In this document: one piece after another, positions 1 through 5,752 of the stretch | How the letters are laid out: every line of letters starts with the position of its first letter | Numbering within the stretch: the stretch's first letter is position 1 | From: a virus | Length of the DNA stretch: 20,239 nt | Virus record (IMG/VR): IMGVR_UViG_3300047508_000359 | Location: 1-20,239 of that record | Reading direction: 5' to 3' (one strand) | Notes under the pieces: generated by a model | What the model saw: the letters and a program-made list of their open reading frames with translations, nothing else | Told to the model about the DNA's origin: nothing | The model's database searches: none | Made by a program: the position numbers and the translations under genes

Positions 1-333
1 CCCCGAGGCCGACATCGAGAGAATCGCCTTTTTGTACTGCTCGACCTGCTTGGTGGTGGTGTCCGTGTGCGTCTGGATGAGCAGCATGGACTTCTGGTAG
101 TCCAGGCTCATCTTGGTCGCGGCTATACCTACTGCCGCGAGGGGAAGGGACACGTGCGTCGTCCACTTCTTGCCGACACTCGCCATCGTGGAGCCGACAG
201 AGGACATCTTGGCCCCGGCGGCTTCCATGCCCGTTGCGGCGGAGTTGGCCGCCGTCGCCGTTTTCGCGAACGCCCGCTGCGCCGAAGCGGAGTCACCGAT
301 GATGTTGACAACGAGGGTTCGCTGGGCAGCCAT
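1..333 (-). CDS. Tail tape measure protein, N-terminal part (cut by window edge)
   Basis: The first 111 residues are readable and the frame is still open at base 1. The tape measure protein sets tail length and is the scaffold on which tail tube subunits stack; it usually exceeds 700 residues, so most of the gene lies to the left. The visible part starts MAAQRTLVVNIIGDSASAQR and continues with Ala/Ser/Met-rich helical sequence (GMEAAGAKMSSVGSTMASVG), as is typical of tape measure N-termini. It lies directly downstream of the tail assembly chaperone, the canonical place. The ATG at 333-331 has only a weak upstream GTGGGG, and an intrinsic terminator ends about 15 bases before it, so expression may be limited. 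The family call rests on position and composition. Confidence 0.82.
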   Translation of the reverse strand, partial: MAAQRTLVVNIIGDSASAQRAFAKTATAANSAATGMEAAGAKMSSVGSTMASVGKKWTTHVSLPLAAVGIAATKMSLDYQKSMLLIQTHTDTTTKQVEQYKKAILSMSASG

Positions 334-348
334 CAACGAACCCCACGC

Positions 349-382
349 AAAAGAGGCCCAGCCGTCACCGTAGCTGGGCCTC
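349..382 (-). terminator. Intrinsic terminator between chaperone and tape measure genes
   Basis: Read on the minus strand, a perfect 10-bp GC-rich inverted repeat (GAGGCCCAGC / GCTGGGCCTC; arms 373-382 and 353-362) encloses a 10-base loop and is followed at once by TTTT. The stop codon of the frameshifted chaperone product (365-367) lies inside the loop. In the opposite direction the stem is not followed by T residues, so it should act on leftward transcripts. It would reduce, not abolish, transcription into the tape measure gene. Confidence 0.7.
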
Positions 383-499
383 GGTCATCTTCTCCCCGAC
401 ATAGGCAACCCCGTCCGTGATCTCCCTTTCCGAGAGATCCTCCATTTGCCATGGCTGCCACCCGAAAACGTCCGCTAGGACTGGGGACCAGAGGTCTCG
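365..499 (-). CDS. Tail assembly chaperone, -1 frameshift extension (gpT-like)
   Basis: In the -1 frame relative to the chaperone gene, an open stretch runs from base 568 to a TGA at 367-365 and has no good start codon of its own. From about base 499 it encodes 44 residues including FGWQPWQMEDLSEREI, a Trp-Pro-x-x-Met-x-x-Leu-Ser-x-Arg-Glu pattern like the second half of lambda G/GT-type chaperones. Joined to residues 1-106 of the upstream frame it gives a product of about 150 residues. Such frameshifts are nearly universal between the tail tube and tape measure genes of siphoviruses. The exact slip point is inferred, since no canonical XXXYYYZ heptamer is present. An independent 26-residue ORF from the internal ATG is less likely because it has no ribosome binding site. 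Confidence 0.65.
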   Translation of the reverse strand, partial: RDLWSPVLADVFGWQPWQMEDLSEREITDGVAYVGEKMTEAQLR

Positions 500-816
500 G
501 GGGTTTTCGTAGGGCGCTTGGGGTCGGGCTTTACCTCCTCCATCGTGAGCCGACCCGTGTTCAGAACGTCATCGAGTGTTGCCGTCTTACGGCGACGGCG
601 CATTGCAAGGTAGGCGAGGAACGCTTGCACCTTCTCGGAGAAGAACCACTCGCTCCCCATGGCGGCGGTCCAGGGCATCTCCATGTACTCCTCAAACGCG
701 ATGCGATCGCGCAGTGGGATTTTTTCGATGCTCAACTCCAGGTCATAGGAGTCCCCATCGATCGTGTAGCGGAAGACCCGAGGCCCCTCCTCTTTTTTCG
801 CTTTGCGTGCAGCCAT
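475..816 (-). CDS. Tail assembly chaperone (gpG-like)
   Basis: The gene encodes 113 residues and starts at an ATG with a strong AAGGAGAAG upstream. It begins with a basic MAARKAKKEEG and continues with FRYTIDGDSYDLELS, then a helical region with PLRDRIAFEEYMEMPW. This matches phage tail assembly chaperones that bind the tape measure protein during tail assembly and are absent from the virion. It lies between the tail tube block and the tape measure gene, as expected. The C-terminus is Lys/Pro-rich (KPDPKRPTKTP) and is the part replaced when ribosomes slip into the -1 frame. The normal stop is TAG at 477-475. The family is judged from context, size and the presence of the frameshift partner. 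Confidence 0.8.
   Translation of the reverse strand: MAARKAKKEEGPRVFRYTIDGDSYDLELSIEKIPLRDRIAFEEYMEMPWTAAMGSEWFFSEKVQAFLAYLAMRRRRKTATLDDVLNTGRLTMEEVKPDPKRPTKTPETSGPQS
497..508 (-). promoter_or_regulatory. Probable -1 ribosomal frameshift site
   Basis: On the minus strand the zero-frame codons here are AAA ACC CCC GAG, giving an AAAACCCCC run (507-499) near the end of the chaperone gene. The run falls in the only window (568-475) where both the zero frame and the -1 frame are open. A CCC codon can re-pair fully with CCC after a one-base backward slip. It is not a textbook heptamer, so this is the best candidate and not a proven site. Confidence 0.4.
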
Positions 817-878
817 GTCTCACTTCTCCTTTTGCGATGGGAGCGATGGCGGGGGCCGCACGTTTCAGGGATGCGCCG

Positions 879-1328
879 CTAGGTGAACTCGCCGTAGCGG
901 CGCGCAGTGGCTTCGAGGACCCCACCGAGGCGTGCCTCGATCATGGGGGCGTCCTTCTCCACCTGTTTGCTCACGAACTCGGTCCGCGGGATGCGGATCG
1001 GCGTCCCGCGGGGCTTGATCGAGCCGCCCCATTGCCAGACACCGGCGTCAGGCTCCAGCGAATAGAGGCTGACTCCTCCCCGCCTGACGCTCGTCTTGAT
1101 CGAGCGTCGCTTGCGCCCCTGTATCCCCTTGGAGTCCTGCCCCGGAGAGGATGCATAGGGCGGATCGGTAGAGGATCGAATGTGGTCCCGAACCTCATTG
1201 CCGATATCGCGCAGCTCCGCGCTGACCGCAACGCCCAACTGCCTGCTGAGCCTTCGCATCTGAGCAGCGAAGACCCGCAGGCCTCGAGCGTCAACCTGAA
1301 CCCCTCGGTAACCGCCGGGGCTGGGCAT
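879..1328 (-). CDS. HK97 gp10-like tail/neck completion protein
   Basis: The 149-residue product has an N-terminal helical part (RVFAAQMRRLSRQLG, then AVSAELRDIGNEVRDHI), a basic middle (GRKRRSIKTSVRRG), and the segment WQWGGSIKPRGTPIRIPRTEF followed by a C-terminal helix. A short helix pair, a basic loop and a Gly-Gly-x-Ile-x-Pro-Arg-Gly motif are seen in HK97-gp10-type proteins that finish the head-tail joint or tail end. The ATG abuts the TAG of the tail tube gene with no spacer, so translation is probably coupled. The position is odd: gp10-type genes usually precede the tail tube gene, while this one follows it. It could therefore be another minor tail protein. Confidence 0.6.
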   Translation of the reverse strand: MPSPGGYRGVQVDARGLRVFAAQMRRLSRQLGVAVSAELRDIGNEVRDHIRSSTDPPYASSPGQDSKGIQGRKRRSIKTSVRRGGVSLYSLEPDAGVWQWGGSIKPRGTPIRIPRTEFVSKQVEKDAPMIEARLGGVLEATARRYGEFT

Positions 1329-2315
1329 CTACAGCGTGGTGTCGATGCTCTGGTAGGTGCAGATGATCGGCGCGTTGGTGCCGTCGTCATACACCTCGAA
1401 CGGGAACTGCGCGGTCAGGATGTCGGGGCCGCCGACCTGAGGCGTGGCACCCGTGAAGTGGCACGCTTTCATGTCGAACTTCAGCTCCTCGTTGTAGCTC
1501 GTCTCAATGACGGCCCCTTTGAAGTCGAGGACGACTTCGACGGTGTCACAGTTGACGAAGTGGTTGTACTGCGTCAACGTGTTGAACTCCATCGTGAGGG
1601 AGCCTGTGGGGCGGATGTAATCGTTCGGGATCGGCTCCGCCGCCAGCGCGCCCGTGCCCAGGCCATAGCGATCCAACTTCTGGGGGAGCGGGACCGTCAG
1701 GCTCGCGTCAGTGATGATTGCGAGAGTGTCGGAGCCGATGCTGACCGAGCCGCCCGTGAAGTCCAGCGAGGCTAGGCCGGAGGGGTAGCTCGCTGTAGCG
1801 AGGGATTTGCTCGTCACCTCATCCTGGGCGTTGAGCGAGAGTTGAGCCATCAACTCCGCCCCCGTGGCGCAGGAGAACTGGGCGGAGGTGATCTTGGCTC
1901 CCAGGTAGCTGAACGGCTGGACTGTTCCCGCCGTGTCCGGCTTGCCCACCTGGACCGTCAGCGACTTGCCGATCGGGGCAGTCGTGCCGATGTTGTGGGT
2001 CTGCAGGTAGGCGAGCGAGGGACCGACTTTGGTCGGGGTGACCACATTCCCATGTAGGAGGTTCAGGAAGCGGCCGAATCCCTTGTTCGGCACCTTCATA
2101 TTGATGTCGCCGGAGGCGGAGCGGGTCGTGTTCTTGTGACGCCCGACCGGAGCCGCCATGCGCCCGGCCCGCAGACCCGTCGAGGTCAGGTACTGGTTCT
2201 GACGCTGAAGGGTCTCGCTGTCGAACTCATAGAACGCATCCGGGGCAACATAGGTCCCGAAGGTAGTCTCGGCCTTTGCGCCGAGCTGGGCCGAAAGGCC
2301 GCTTGGGGTAGCCAT
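1329..2315 (-). CDS. Major tail tube protein
   Basis: This 328-residue protein begins MATPSGLSAQLGAKAETTFGTY. The pattern of a Gly-x-x-x-Glu-Thr-x-x-Gly-Thr start followed by beta-strand-rich sequence is characteristic of siphovirus tail tube subunits, which polymerise into the hollow tube that carries DNA out of the head. Later features include GRHKNTTRSASGDINMKVP and repeated beta-type segments (ASLDFTGGSVSIGSD, GSLTMEFNTL), ending with FPFEVYDDGTNAPI. The length fits the larger tail tube class. A ribosome binding site AAGGAGGACC lies immediately before the ATG. The gene sits between the tail terminator block and the tail chaperone, as expected. No separate Ig-like C-terminal domain is evident. 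Confidence 0.85.
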   Translation of the reverse strand: MATPSGLSAQLGAKAETTFGTYVAPDAFYEFDSETLQRQNQYLTSTGLRAGRMAAPVGRHKNTTRSASGDINMKVPNKGFGRFLNLLHGNVVTPTKVGPSLAYLQTHNIGTTAPIGKSLTVQVGKPDTAGTVQPFSYLGAKITSAQFSCATGAELMAQLSLNAQDEVTSKSLATASYPSGLASLDFTGGSVSIGSDTLAIITDASLTVPLPQKLDRYGLGTGALAAEPIPNDYIRPTGSLTMEFNTLTQYNHFVNCDTVEVVLDFKGAVIETSYNEELKFDMKACHFTGATPQVGGPDILTAQFPFEVYDDGTNAPIICTYQSIDTTL

Positions 2316-2516
2316 TTACTGGTCCTCCTTGGTGCCGGCGGCGCCGGACTTCTTAGGCTCGATCCAGATGCCCTGTTCGAGCAGGTTGTCTGCGATTTCG
2401 GCGGGCACCTTGACGCCCTTGCCCTTCTCGACATTGCGGGTCTCGCCGTCTGGCAAGACCAAATCCACGTCGTTATATGGGCCGTCATAGATGACGGTCT
2501 TCAGTGCTTCCGACAC
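2316..2516 (-). CDS. Small hypothetical protein between tail terminator and tail tube
   Basis: A GTG at 2516 preceded by AAAGGAG is the likely start, giving 66 residues; a longer in-frame ORF from 2558 would overlap the upstream gene by 31 bases and is less likely. The protein opens with SEALKTVIYDGPYNDVDLVL and carries a Lys/Val-rich segment (VEKGKGVKVPAEIADNLL) then GIWIEPKK and a flexible tail (SGAAGTKEDQ). Small beta-strand proteins of this kind occur beside tail tube genes in actinophages, but no function is recognised. The organisation (Val-Pro-x-x-x-Ala-x-x-Leu followed by Trp-Ile-Glu-Pro) recalls the other small head gene at 4410-4607. Both could be structural or assembly accessory factors. 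Confidence 0.7.
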   Translation of the reverse strand: MSEALKTVIYDGPYNDVDLVLPDGETRNVEKGKGVKVPAEIADNLLEQGIWIEPKKSGAAGTKEDQ

Positions 2517-2527
2517 GGCGTTCTCCT

Positions 2528-2956
2528 TTAGATGCGTGCTTTTCCGGTGAGGGTGCAAAACACCCGACAGCCCCGCCGTTTGTCTTGGCGGAAGTACTCC
2601 TGCTTGACCTTTGAGATGCGGTCAAAGCGCCAGGACCCGGAGAGGGTGAGATCAGAGCGAATGGCGTCTTCGACCGCTCCGAAGATTTCCCATGCCCTCG
2701 TTTCGGAGGGCTCGAAGTCTGTACCGCTGGCCTGCCCCACATCGACTACCAGCGTTAGATCGATTACTTCATCGAGTGGCGCTTTGGGTCCGAGCCCGGC
2801 ATAGTCGCGCTCGGACGCTGCATCCCAAACCGAGACAAACTCATCGGGCAGGGGATCAGGCTTGCCGCGCAGGATCGCGACGCCCTCCAGCCCCGATGCA
2901 GAACCGAGAAGGGTGAGGAGCGCTGCCTTAACGGCGGGGATAGCTGAGGAGGTCAC
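2528..2956 (-). CDS. Tail terminator protein (gpU-like)
   Basis: The 142-residue product has the alpha/beta pattern of tail terminators, which cap the growing tail and form the interface to the head. An N-terminal helix (AVKAALLTLLGSA) precedes a strand with VSVWDAASERDY. Next comes the strand DEVIDLTLVVDVGQA, then a long helix (ETRAWEIFGAVEDAIRSD), LSGSWRFDRIS, and a final strand (RRGCRVFCTLTGKAR). Spacing and gene order, downstream of the head-tail adaptor and upstream of the tail tube, fit. The start ATG overlaps the adaptor stop by 4 bases (ATGA). A small stopper/neck protein is an alternative, but the Leu-Ser/Gly turn after the long helix favours the terminator. Confidence 0.7.
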   Translation of the reverse strand: MTSSAIPAVKAALLTLLGSASGLEGVAILRGKPDPLPDEFVSVWDAASERDYAGLGPKAPLDEVIDLTLVVDVGQASGTDFEPSETRAWEIFGAVEDAIRSDLTLSGSWRFDRISKVKQEYFRQDKRRGCRVFCTLTGKARI

Positions 2957-3792
2957 GACCCCGGCCCGAGCCCATAGCGCTCCACCACGGCATTCACTTC
3001 CGGCAGGGCAAAGATTGCGCCCCCCACTCCCGGCGTTATCAGCGAGTAGTGGGCCTCGTCGGTGCTGATCGAAGTGGCGCGCTGGTCGTAGTCGCTGGGG
3101 TTCGGGGTGAGGAAGAAGCGGGCCAAGCTCTCCACGGCACGGGAGACGAGCGGCGGTGGCTCATCCCAGCCATGCTCATAGGCGACCTCGACAATCTGCG
3201 GAGTGAGATTGGAGGGCAGCGACTGAACGGAACCGCCATAGAAGTCGGTGAAGAATTGGCGCATGGGGATCGAGCGTTGATCGACAACCCGCACGTTCGC
3301 CGTTGTGGTGAGCGCAGAGCCGTTCACCTTCACCTCGCGAAGGTTCCGCATCCTCCCGCGCTCAAGGGCCGGGCAATCGAGAACCTGCCTGCGGAAGCGA
3401 GGGACGAATGAGACGTAGCAGGCATCCTCGAGCGCCTCCTCGGCCAGGGTGCGCTTGGCTACAAGCTCATCGTCACTCGGATTGACGCTGGTCGGAAGAG
3501 ACGCCGAGATGTCATCGAGGCTCGCGAGGAACCCGCCCGCCACATCGCAGTAGGTGGTCTGAGTTTCGCTCCCCGCCGTCCAGACTGCGGTGAGGCGGTC
3601 CAGGCTCTCTGTCTGGGTCGGCGTCAGGGCATAGGTGAAGCCACCTTTGTCATCGCTGGTGGCGGCTTGGGCGTCGACCAGTTTGGTCCCCGCGTCATTG
3701 GTGACGGTCACCGTCGCCGTTTTGGGGATCGGATCTGAATCGGCGAAGCTCGTCGAAATCGTCCCGTTGCGTCCCTGGATGACTCGCTGCAT
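2953..3792 (-). CDS. Head-tail adaptor with N-terminal Ig-like region
   Basis: This 279-residue protein has two parts. Residues about 1-90 look like an all-beta Ig-type domain (DPIPKTATVTVTNDAGTKL, GGFTYALTPTQTESLDRL, TAVWTAGSETQTTY). Residues about 100-279 form a head-tail connector of the gp6/gp15 adaptor type. Features there are a helix (SDDELVAKRTLAEEALEDA), CPALERGRMRNLREVKVNG, VEVAYEHGWDEPP, and AVESLARFFLTPN. The adaptor ring binds under the portal and receives the tail. The segment GGAIFALPEVNAVVERYG at the C-terminus is typical of actinophage members. The gene begins in a TGATG overlap with the preceding gene and ends in an ATGA overlap with the terminator gene. The N-terminal addition is larger than in the minimal adaptor of about 100-170 residues. 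Confidence 0.78.
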   Translation of the reverse strand: MQRVIQGRNGTISTSFADSDPIPKTATVTVTNDAGTKLVDAQAATSDDKGGFTYALTPTQTESLDRLTAVWTAGSETQTTYCDVAGGFLASLDDISASLPTSVNPSDDELVAKRTLAEEALEDACYVSFVPRFRRQVLDCPALERGRMRNLREVKVNGSALTTTANVRVVDQRSIPMRQFFTDFYGGSVQSLPSNLTPQIVEVAYEHGWDEPPPLVSRAVESLARFFLTPNPSDYDQRATSISTDEAHYSLITPGVGGAIFALPEVNAVVERYGLGPGS

Positions 3793-3995
3793 CAGGCCAA
3801 CTGCTCCGATTCGCGCAGGCAGTCATCATCTGGTGCCTGCGTTTCGAGACTGGCGAGGAGGACGGGCTGCCAAGCCGCATCTAGGTCCATGCGCGCACCG
3901 ACATCGCCGGCAAGCCCACGTTCCCTAGCTGCAATGGCTTGGCATCGCGCCTGCTGGCTTGAACGCCAGAGCGCGGCCCGTTCCTCCTCAGTCAT
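3792..3995 (-). CDS. Small hypothetical head-region protein
   Basis: The gene codes for 67 mostly helical residues, MTEEERAALWRSSQQARCQA and then ARERGLAGDVGARMDLDAAW, ending with an acidic, Cys-containing tail (DDDCLRESEQLA). It is packed between the decoration-type gene (3 bases between its stop and this ATG) and the head-tail adaptor (TGATG overlap), so it is co-transcribed with structural genes. The upstream Shine-Dalgarno is poor, which suggests coupling to the gene before it. No family is recognised. A role in head completion is only suggested by location. Confidence 0.6.
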   Translation of the reverse strand: MTEEERAALWRSSQQARCQAIAARERGLAGDVGARMDLDAAWQPVLLASLETQAPDDDCLRESEQLA

Positions 3996-3998
3996 CAG

Positions 3999-4406
3999 CT
4001 AGCTACGGCTGAGGGTGATCTGTACCTCGCCACCCGGATCGGCCAGGCCGTTGGTCCCGCCATAGGTGGAGGCGAAGGCGAGGACATCGCCCGCCGCGAC
4101 GGCGAGGTTGCCCGCAGTGCCCGAGAGGGTCAGGGCCTTCTCATCGAAGGCGGCGAGGTTGACGCCATTTTTCAACGCCAGAGTGGCGACCGTGGTCGAC
4201 CCTGAGCCGTCCTGGCCCTTGTTGACGAGGGTCAGGGTCCGGGTATCGGTATCAGCCCCAGTGACGGCCGCTGCGGCCGTGTAGGTGACACTGGAGACCG
4301 TCCCTGCGAAGGGCGCATCCCCAACCGGAATCGTGGTGGTCACTTTGGCCCCGGAAGCATCCAGGGCGGCAGCGAGGGTCAGCGTGAAGGGTGCGGCATC
4401 AGACAT
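3999..4406 (-). CDS. Probable capsid decoration protein
   Basis: The 135-residue protein is Ala/Thr/Gly-rich and almost entirely predicted beta: PFAGTVSSVTYTAAAAVTG, TRTLTLVNKGQDGSGSTTVA, LALKNGVNLAAFDEKALTLS, LAVAAGDVLAFAST, and DPGGEVQITLSRS at the end. The order of Gly-Asp-Val-Leu followed by a final strand of the Gly-x-Val-x-Ile-Thr-Leu-Ser-Arg type recurs in small jelly-roll-like virion surface proteins of actinophages encoded just after the capsid gene. Decoration proteins stabilise the expanded head. A good ribosome binding site (GAAGGAGTAACCG) precedes the ATG at 4406. No transmembrane segment or catalytic motif is present. The exact role is inferred from fold impression and position. 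Confidence 0.55.
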   Translation of the reverse strand: MSDAAPFTLTLAAALDASGAKVTTTIPVGDAPFAGTVSSVTYTAAAAVTGADTDTRTLTLVNKGQDGSGSTTVATLALKNGVNLAAFDEKALTLSGTAGNLAVAAGDVLAFASTYGGTNGLADPGGEVQITLSRS

Positions 4407-4409
4407 CGG

Positions 4410-4607
4410 TTACTCCTTCTCCGTTACGCCTGCAACGGAATGGGCGTGGTTGGGGTCGGGATCGACCTTCGTGCCGATGAACCCCTGGGCGGTGATTTGG
4501 TCGGCTGCCTCTTGAAGCTCGGCGAGGCCGTCCGTACCGAGGAGAGGCGCCGACTTGGCCTCCTCGGCCTTTGGCTCAGGCTTCGCAGCGGCCTTTTTCG
4601 CGGTCAT
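4410..4607 (-). CDS. Small hypothetical protein downstream of the capsid gene
   Basis: The best start is the ATG at 4607, with AAAGGAG ten bases upstream, giving 65 residues. A longer frame could use a TTG at 4649, but that codon lies inside the strong hairpin after the capsid gene and has no ribosome binding site. The N-terminus is Lys/Ala/Glu-rich and disordered (MTAKKAAAKPEPKAEEAK), followed by a short helix (GLAELQEAADQITAQGF) and IGTKVDPDPNHAHSVAG. It may bind the capsid or DNA through the basic tail, but no family is recognised. It is followed 3 bases later by the decoration-type gene. Confidence 0.65.
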   Translation of the reverse strand: MTAKKAAAKPEPKAEEAKSAPLLGTDGLAELQEAADQITAQGFIGTKVDPDPNHAHSVAGVTEKE

Positions 4608-4633
4608 GCGGAGATGACTCCTTTCCAAGACGC

Positions 4634-4666
4634 GAAGGGGGCGGCCCAAGGCGAGCCGCCCCCTTC
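4634..4666 (-). other. Very stable 12-bp hairpin after the major capsid gene
   Basis: Arms 4634-4645 and 4655-4666 are perfectly complementary over 12 bp (GAAGGGGGCGGC / GCCGCCCCCTTC) with a 9-base loop. It starts 10 bases beyond the capsid stop codon. No T-run follows on either strand, so it is not a classic intrinsic terminator. It could protect the 3' end of a capsid mRNA, mark a processing point, or pause RNA polymerase so that the capsid gene is expressed above its downstream neighbours. Confidence 0.6.
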
Positions 4667-4676
4667 AATCACACGA

Positions 4677-5630
4677 TCAGGTCTTGAGGACGACGGCCGC
4701 CGGGTAGCGCTCGGCGTTGTCCTGGTTGTCCCAGTTGATCGTGTTCGCGGTCTGCCAACCGGCCCGGAACACGACGCGCATCGCGACCATGTCCTGCTGG
4801 GCGAGGTTGTAGACGATTTTGCCCGTGTTGTCCTGAATCACGGCCTGATCGAGGAGCTTGTAGGTGATGTCCTGGCGGACGCCCACAACCTGCTCTGCCG
4901 GATCACCGACGATCGCCTCGACCGGATGGGAACCGCCGGTCGGCCAGAGGCCACGCATCGGGTAGTCCACCGAGATGCCGTGGACGCTCTGCGCGTTGAC
5001 CTGGCCGTCATCGGGCTCGATCAGAGATTCACCCGTGGTGGCACGAGCCTGACGCAGGAACCCGCGGTAGACGCGGCTGGCGACCACCCAGTCGACGTCG
5101 TAACCATCAGCCTCCACCGTGCCAAAGGCATCGGAGAAGTCACCGACGATCCCGCCGTGAGCCGCATCGTTCGCGCCCCGCGTCACCGTGTTACCGGCAG
5201 CCGCAGCAGCGGTGGCGATGTCATCGGGCCATGAGGACGGCTTGTTGGTGCCGAAGAACACGGCAGCATCAAGCGTCCGCCCGATCGCCTGCTCCATCAG
5301 GGGCTGAACCTGTCCCCAGATGTCATAGGAGGCGTCGTCCAGGACCGCCTCGGGGATCGGGCAGATGCAGGCGATCTCCTCGACGTTGAGGTACTTGTTG
5401 TCCCAGTTGGCCTCAGTGGTTGCCTTCAGGCCGGTGTCGCCATTGACGAACCCGGCGATCGGCAGTGCCGAGAGGACGGGGAAGCGCTCCTGGTTGCGGG
5501 AGATCGGAACGCGGGTGAAACGGGAAAGCACCGCCGAAGAGGCGGACAGTTTCTTGAGCATCGCATTTGAGACTTCCTCCGGCACAAGTGCCTGAGCGTC
5601 CGAACGCGAAATAACGCTGTCGTAAGCCAT
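4677..5630 (-). CDS. Major capsid protein, HK97 fold
   Basis: The 317-residue protein begins MAYDSVISRSDAQALVPEEV, a start typical of actinophage HK97-fold capsid subunits without a long N-terminal delta domain. Recognisable parts include SRFTRVPISRNQERFPVLS (N-arm and E-loop region), NVEEIACICPIPEAVLDD (spine-helix approach), LMEQAIGRTLDAAVFFGTN (long spine helix and following turn), VDWVVASRVYRGFLRQAR (A-domain strand and helix), and QQDMVAMRVVFRAGWQ near the end. It assembles the icosahedral head on the separately encoded scaffold. An ATG with AAGGAGTGACCC upstream gives strong expression. Scaffold and portal genes precede it, and a stable hairpin follows it. Confidence 0.9.
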   Translation of the reverse strand: MAYDSVISRSDAQALVPEEVSNAMLKKLSASSAVLSRFTRVPISRNQERFPVLSALPIAGFVNGDTGLKATTEANWDNKYLNVEEIACICPIPEAVLDDASYDIWGQVQPLMEQAIGRTLDAAVFFGTNKPSSWPDDIATAAAAAGNTVTRGANDAAHGGIVGDFSDAFGTVEADGYDVDWVVASRVYRGFLRQARATTGESLIEPDDGQVNAQSVHGISVDYPMRGLWPTGGSHPVEAIVGDPAEQVVGVRQDITYKLLDQAVIQDNTGKIVYNLAQQDMVAMRVVFRAGWQTANTINWDNQDNAERYPAAVVLKT

Positions 5631-5633
5631 TTA

Positions 5634-5689
5634 GGGTCACTCCTTGAATCGGGATGGATGTGTGGACCTCCATCGCGGAGGGGTGACCC
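5634..5689 (-). promoter_or_regulatory. Nested inverted repeats in the capsid gene leader
   Basis: In the 122-base gap before the capsid ATG, a 7-bp outer pair (GGGTCAC 5634-5640 / GTGACCC 5683-5689) encloses a 6-bp inner hairpin (5653-5658 / 5669-5674). One outer arm lies between the Shine-Dalgarno (tcctt at 5641-5645 on the plus strand) and the start codon, so folding would alter ribosome access to the capsid gene. No convincing -35/-10 pair was seen in the gap. Confidence 0.4.
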
Positions 5690-5752
5690 GTTGGCCGTCG
5701 CGGCTTACGGGAAAGGTGCTGCGAGCCCGGCGAAGCGGGCAAAGGGGGGCGC

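Noticed and set aside
576-1775. Plus-strand ORF of 399 codons
   Set aside because: It lies antisense to the chaperone, gp10-like and tail tube genes. Its sequence is Arg/Pro-rich without a family pattern and has no ribosome binding site; it is a shadow of GC-rich codon bias.
4440-5234. Plus-strand ORF of 264 codons
   Set aside because: It is fully antisense to the major capsid gene and lacks a ribosome binding site. Open antisense frames are common in GC-rich DNA.
5413-5742. Minus-strand 109-codon ORF across the capsid start
   Set aside because: It overlaps the N-terminus of the capsid gene in another frame and has shadow-like Pro/Arg composition.
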